NCBI GenBank assembly: GCA_900546245.1
Contig: URBY01000026.1
Coordinates: 1-15,853 of the forward strand
Direction of reading: 5' to 3'
From: an uncultured Mycoplasmatota bacterium
GTDB lineage: Bacteria > Bacillota_I > Bacilli_A > RF39 > UBA660
DNA: 15,853 nucleotides
Shown here: piece by piece, positions 13,795 through 15,853 of the stretch
How the letters are laid out: each line of letters begins with the position of its first letter
How positions within the stretch are numbered: the stretch's first letter is position 1
Translations under genes and position numbers: made by a program
Notes under the pieces: model-generated
The model's input: only the letters and a program-made list of their open reading frames with translations
Told to the model about the DNA's origin: nothing
Database searches by the model: none

Positions 13795-14663
13795 ATTACT
13801 CAACCAAACTAGAGGTTTGTTCTACTTATAATCTTATTTATGATGGAATTAAATATTCTAATAATGAAAGGATTGAAATAACTAAAAATACTAAAACTAT
13901 ATCTTGTATTGATGATGAAGTACAAAAAAGAAAATCAAAATTATTAAATGTAGATACAAGTTGTTATGAGAATATTATTTATAATAAAAAAGATATTGCT
14001 ATAAAATTGTTTGATGAATTTGATAAACAAATATTAAATATTAGTAATAATATTAAAAGAAATTATTTAATGAAAAATGTTGCTTATAAGTTAGATAAAA
14101 AGATAATTGAAGTACAAATTAATCAGTCAGATATTCTAGTTTCCTTTTATAAAGATATAAAACAATTTGATAATCTTAATAGACTATCTATTAGAAAAGG
14201 ATATAAAAATTCAACTTTATGTTATTATATTAAAATTACAGATTTAAAAGAAATAGCATATTTAATTGAATTATGTAATAAACTCTATAATTATTTAACT
14301 GAATCAAAAGTTAATCCAGTTGATAATTTATTTAATAAGTTATCAGTTAAAATTAATTCTATTGGAACTAATATTACTTCCCATACTACAAATAAAGGGC
14401 TTATATTTAAAAGTAGAAGAAATTTTACTATTATTTCCAAACGGAAATATGGTGTTTATATTAGACTATTATATGTTAATGATAATGATAATATACTTAG
14501 TGTTGTCGGAAGATCTAATTATGAGCCATTATGTAGATGTTTTAAAATTAATGAAGAAAAAGACATAGATATAATTATGCCATATATAATTAAAAGTTAT
14601 GAAATATCAAAATATAATCCAGTAGATCTTAAAAATAATTTTATTGAATTATATTATAAATGA
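13760..14663 (+). pseudogene. 5'-truncated gene with DUF5655-like repeats
   Basis: From TAA 13734-13736 onward the frame +2 to the PBP is open for 308 codons to TGA 14661-14663, but has no ATG and no ribosome binding site near its beginning. The protein reads EEKLANNINYSTKLEV...LFDEFDKQILNI...LSIRKGYKNSTLCYYIKI and ends in a similar unit with LSVVGRSNYEPLCRCFKI and IMPYIIKSYE. The two units (about 14007-14310 and 14323-14620) resemble a DUF5655-type domain repeated twice; this is a tentative recognition. The 5' end was replaced by the PBP fragment, so the gene is broken. A shorter product from TTG 14007 (218 codons) is possible in principle but has no ribosome binding site. DUF5655 often occurs behind DUF262 or nuclease-like domains, which may be what was lost. 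Confidence 0.5.
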
Positions 14664-14717
14664 TGATAAATTTTCGGAATTGTTATATACACTTTTTTCT
14701 TTTTTTATTATTAAAAA

Positions 14718-14746
14718 TTGTCTATTATTATTTTTAATGATATAAT
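14718..14746 (+). promoter_or_regulatory. Promoter of the DNA glycosylase gene
   Basis: TTGTCT (14718-14723) and TGATATAAT (TATAAT at 14741-14746) are separated by 17 bp, giving a 4/6 -35 with an extended consensus -10. It stands 47 bp ahead of ATG 14794. No SOS box is visible here. Confidence 0.75.
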
Positions 14747-14793
14747 TTAAACAGATAAAACTTATTTATAGTTGAAATGTTGGTGAAGGAAAA

Positions 14794-15438
14794 ATGTCAA
14801 TTATTGAATATGATTTAGAAAATGAAAAAGTGAAATACTTGATTGAAACAGATGAAAAACTTGGCAAATTAATTAAATTTATAAAACAAGCAAACATAAT
14901 TATAGAAAAAGATGGATTTAAATGCATTGTTAAATATATAATTGGACAACAAATTAGTGATAAAGCAAGAGAAACAATATGGCAAAGGATTCGTAAAGAA
15001 ATAGTTCCTTTAACTCCAGAGAAGGTGTTAACAGTTTCTATTTCAGATTTTAGAAATTATGGGTTATCTGAGCGAAAGATAATATATATTAAATCTTTAG
15101 CACAGGCAATTGTAAATAAAGAAATAGATTTTGATACTTTTCCTTTATTATCAAATGAAGAAATAATTAAAAAATTGACTAGTGTTAAGGGAATTGGTAT
15201 GTGGACTGCTGAAATGTATTTAATTTTTTCTCTAGGAAGAGAAAATGTATTATCAAAAAGTGATGGCACAATAAGAAGGACAATTCAATGGATGTATAGT
15301 TTAGAAAATCTACCTACAGAGATTGAACTAGATAATTATTTTAAAAATTGGAAAAATTATGCAACGATAGTTTCAACATTTTTATGGAAATCAATAGAAT
15401 TAGGTTTAACTAAAGAGCCCTTTGATGAAATAATATAA
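14794..15438 (+). CDS. DNA-3-methyladenine glycosylase II (AlkA-like, HhH-GPD)
   Basis: A 214-residue base-excision repair glycosylase. The N-terminal part contains IIGQQIS (49-55), the family's conserved Q-Q-x-S element. The helix-hairpin-helix is at VKGIGMWTAEMYL (131-143), and the catalytic Asp is D157 in LSKSDGTIRR, at the position of AlkA D238. The C-terminal WKNYATIVSTFLWKS matches the usual WxPxRxxAxxYLW helix. It would excise alkylated bases such as 3-methyladenine. The family's larger members carry an extra N-terminal domain; this is the compact form. AAGGA lies just upstream of ATG 14794 and the gene has a strong promoter of its own. The deaminase-like gene follows after 16 bp, so the two are probably co-transcribed. 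Confidence 0.9.
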   Translation: MSIIEYDLENEKVKYLIETDEKLGKLIKFIKQANIIIEKDGFKCIVKYIIGQQISDKARETIWQRIRKEIVPLTPEKVLTVSISDFRNYGLSERKIIYIKSLAQAIVNKEIDFDTFPLLSNEEIIKKLTSVKGIGMWTAEMYLIFSLGRENVLSKSDGTIRRTIQWMYSLENLPTEIELDNYFKNWKNYATIVSTFLWKSIELGLTKEPFDEII

Positions 15439-15454
15439 AATTGGAGGTTGCAAT

Positions 15455-15853
15455 ATGGATAATAGTTTACATTGGATGAATTATTCAATCGAAATAGCAG
15501 ATAAAGCGTCGAATAATAATTTGAAAATTGGAATTGTTTTAGTAGTAAATAATAATCAAATTTTTAGTACTTTTAATGATGAGTTTAATAGCTTGTCGTG
15601 GGCTGATGTGCTCCTAAAAAAAATAAAAGAAGTAAATATTAAAAAGGCAGAAGAATTGTATTTAACTATTAATAGTATTAATAATAATACATTTGAATTA
15701 AGCAAGTTATTAGCTAAAATACAAATAAATAAAATATATATTGGTTTACCTGATCCATGCTTAAACCAGTATATTCAAAATGATCCAATATTGCAATTAA
15801 ATAATATATATAGATATCCCGATACACTTCAGCAAAAAATATTAAGTCAAAAT
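15455..15853 (+). CDS. RibD/CMP deaminase-like protein lacking zinc ligands (partial)
   Basis: The gene runs off the right edge, with 133 codons visible from ATG 15455 (GGAGG at 15443-15447). The order of elements follows the deaminase domain of RibD: an N-terminal helix WMNYSIEIADKA, strand KIGIVLVVNNNQI, a helix with SWADVLLKKI, strand EELYLTI, a helix, strand INKIYIGLPDP and the late segment IYRYPDTLQQKILSQ. The catalytic residues are not there: the usual H-A-E reads W-A-D, and the P-C-x-x-C region reads NSINNNTFEL. It therefore cannot bind zinc in the usual way and looks like a pseudoenzyme, perhaps a binding or sensing protein, unless it is a degenerate gene. The frame is clean, which favours a maintained protein. 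The family call rests on pattern alone. Confidence 0.55.
   Translation, partial: MDNSLHWMNYSIEIADKASNNNLKIGIVLVVNNNQIFSTFNDEFNSLSWADVLLKKIKEVNIKKAEELYLTINSINNNTFELSKLLAKIQINKIYIGLPDPCLNQYIQNDPILQLNNIYRYPDTLQQKILSQN

Noticed and set aside
14320..14568. 82-codon frame inside the DUF5655-like remnant
   Set aside because: It is a hydrophobic-looking out-of-frame reading of AT-rich sequence, fully within the better-supported frame.
14664..14717. Possible terminator before the glycosylase promoter
   Set aside because: Only a weak 4-bp AATT stem precedes the T-rich stretch, too little to call.
1..15853. CRISPR arrays, tRNA, rRNA or insertion sequences
   Set aside because: No regularly spaced repeats, no cloverleaf with anticodon arm, no rRNA-like sequence, and no transposase or terminal inverted repeats were seen.

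Overview
The window is very AT-rich (G+C about a quarter by eye), with AGGAGG-type ribosome binding sites, intrinsic terminators and tightly packed, often overlapping genes. TGA ends several intact genes and tryptophan is TGG, so the standard bacterial code applies. The gene families (UvrX-like polymerase with YolD, a Bacillus-type SOS box, SpoVD/PBP2B-like protein) point to a low-GC Firmicute, probably one of the uncultured small-genome gut Bacilli/Mollicutes-like lineages or a relative of Clostridium. The species cannot be named from sequence alone.

Layout. At the left edge a promoter reads out of the window. Next are a divergent pair: a two-helix membrane protein on the minus strand (119-793) and a MATE/flippase-like membrane protein on the plus strand (963-2156). 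From 2191 to 8354 lies an apparent operon between an extended -10 promoter and an intrinsic terminator. It encodes a HAD nucleotidase, a second HAD nucleotidase fused to a nucleoside hydrolase, a nucleoside 2-deoxyribosyltransferase-like protein, a small P-loop kinase, a wrecked YgjV-type membrane gene, three histidine phosphatases, a GNAT acetyltransferase and an HD phosphohydrolase. The recognisable members remove phosphate from nucleotides, split or exchange the nucleoside base, or may phosphorylate small molecules. The cluster therefore looks like an accessory nucleotide or nucleoside processing module; its substrates are unknown.

From 8364 to 11215 a LexA-type SOS box overlaps the promoter of a Y-family polymerase-YolD-LysR operon. 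A short RlmN/Cfr-like radical SAM enzyme (11294-12265) follows under its own promoter.

The stretch 12266-14663 is a scar of broken genes: a small decayed duplicate of part of a penicillin-binding protein gene, an unrecognised decayed gene with its terminator, a penicillin-binding protein cut off after its SxN motif, and a 5'-truncated gene with DUF5655-like repeats joined directly to it. The window ends with an AlkA-like DNA glycosylase under a good promoter. Downstream of it a gene running off the right edge resembles a RibD/CMP deaminase fold that has lost the zinc-binding residues.

The strongest leads are the nucleotide-processing operon with its fused nucleotidase-nucleoside hydrolase, the RlmN/Cfr-like enzyme without the N-terminal domain, the deaminase-like pseudoenzyme beside alkA, and the recombination scar.
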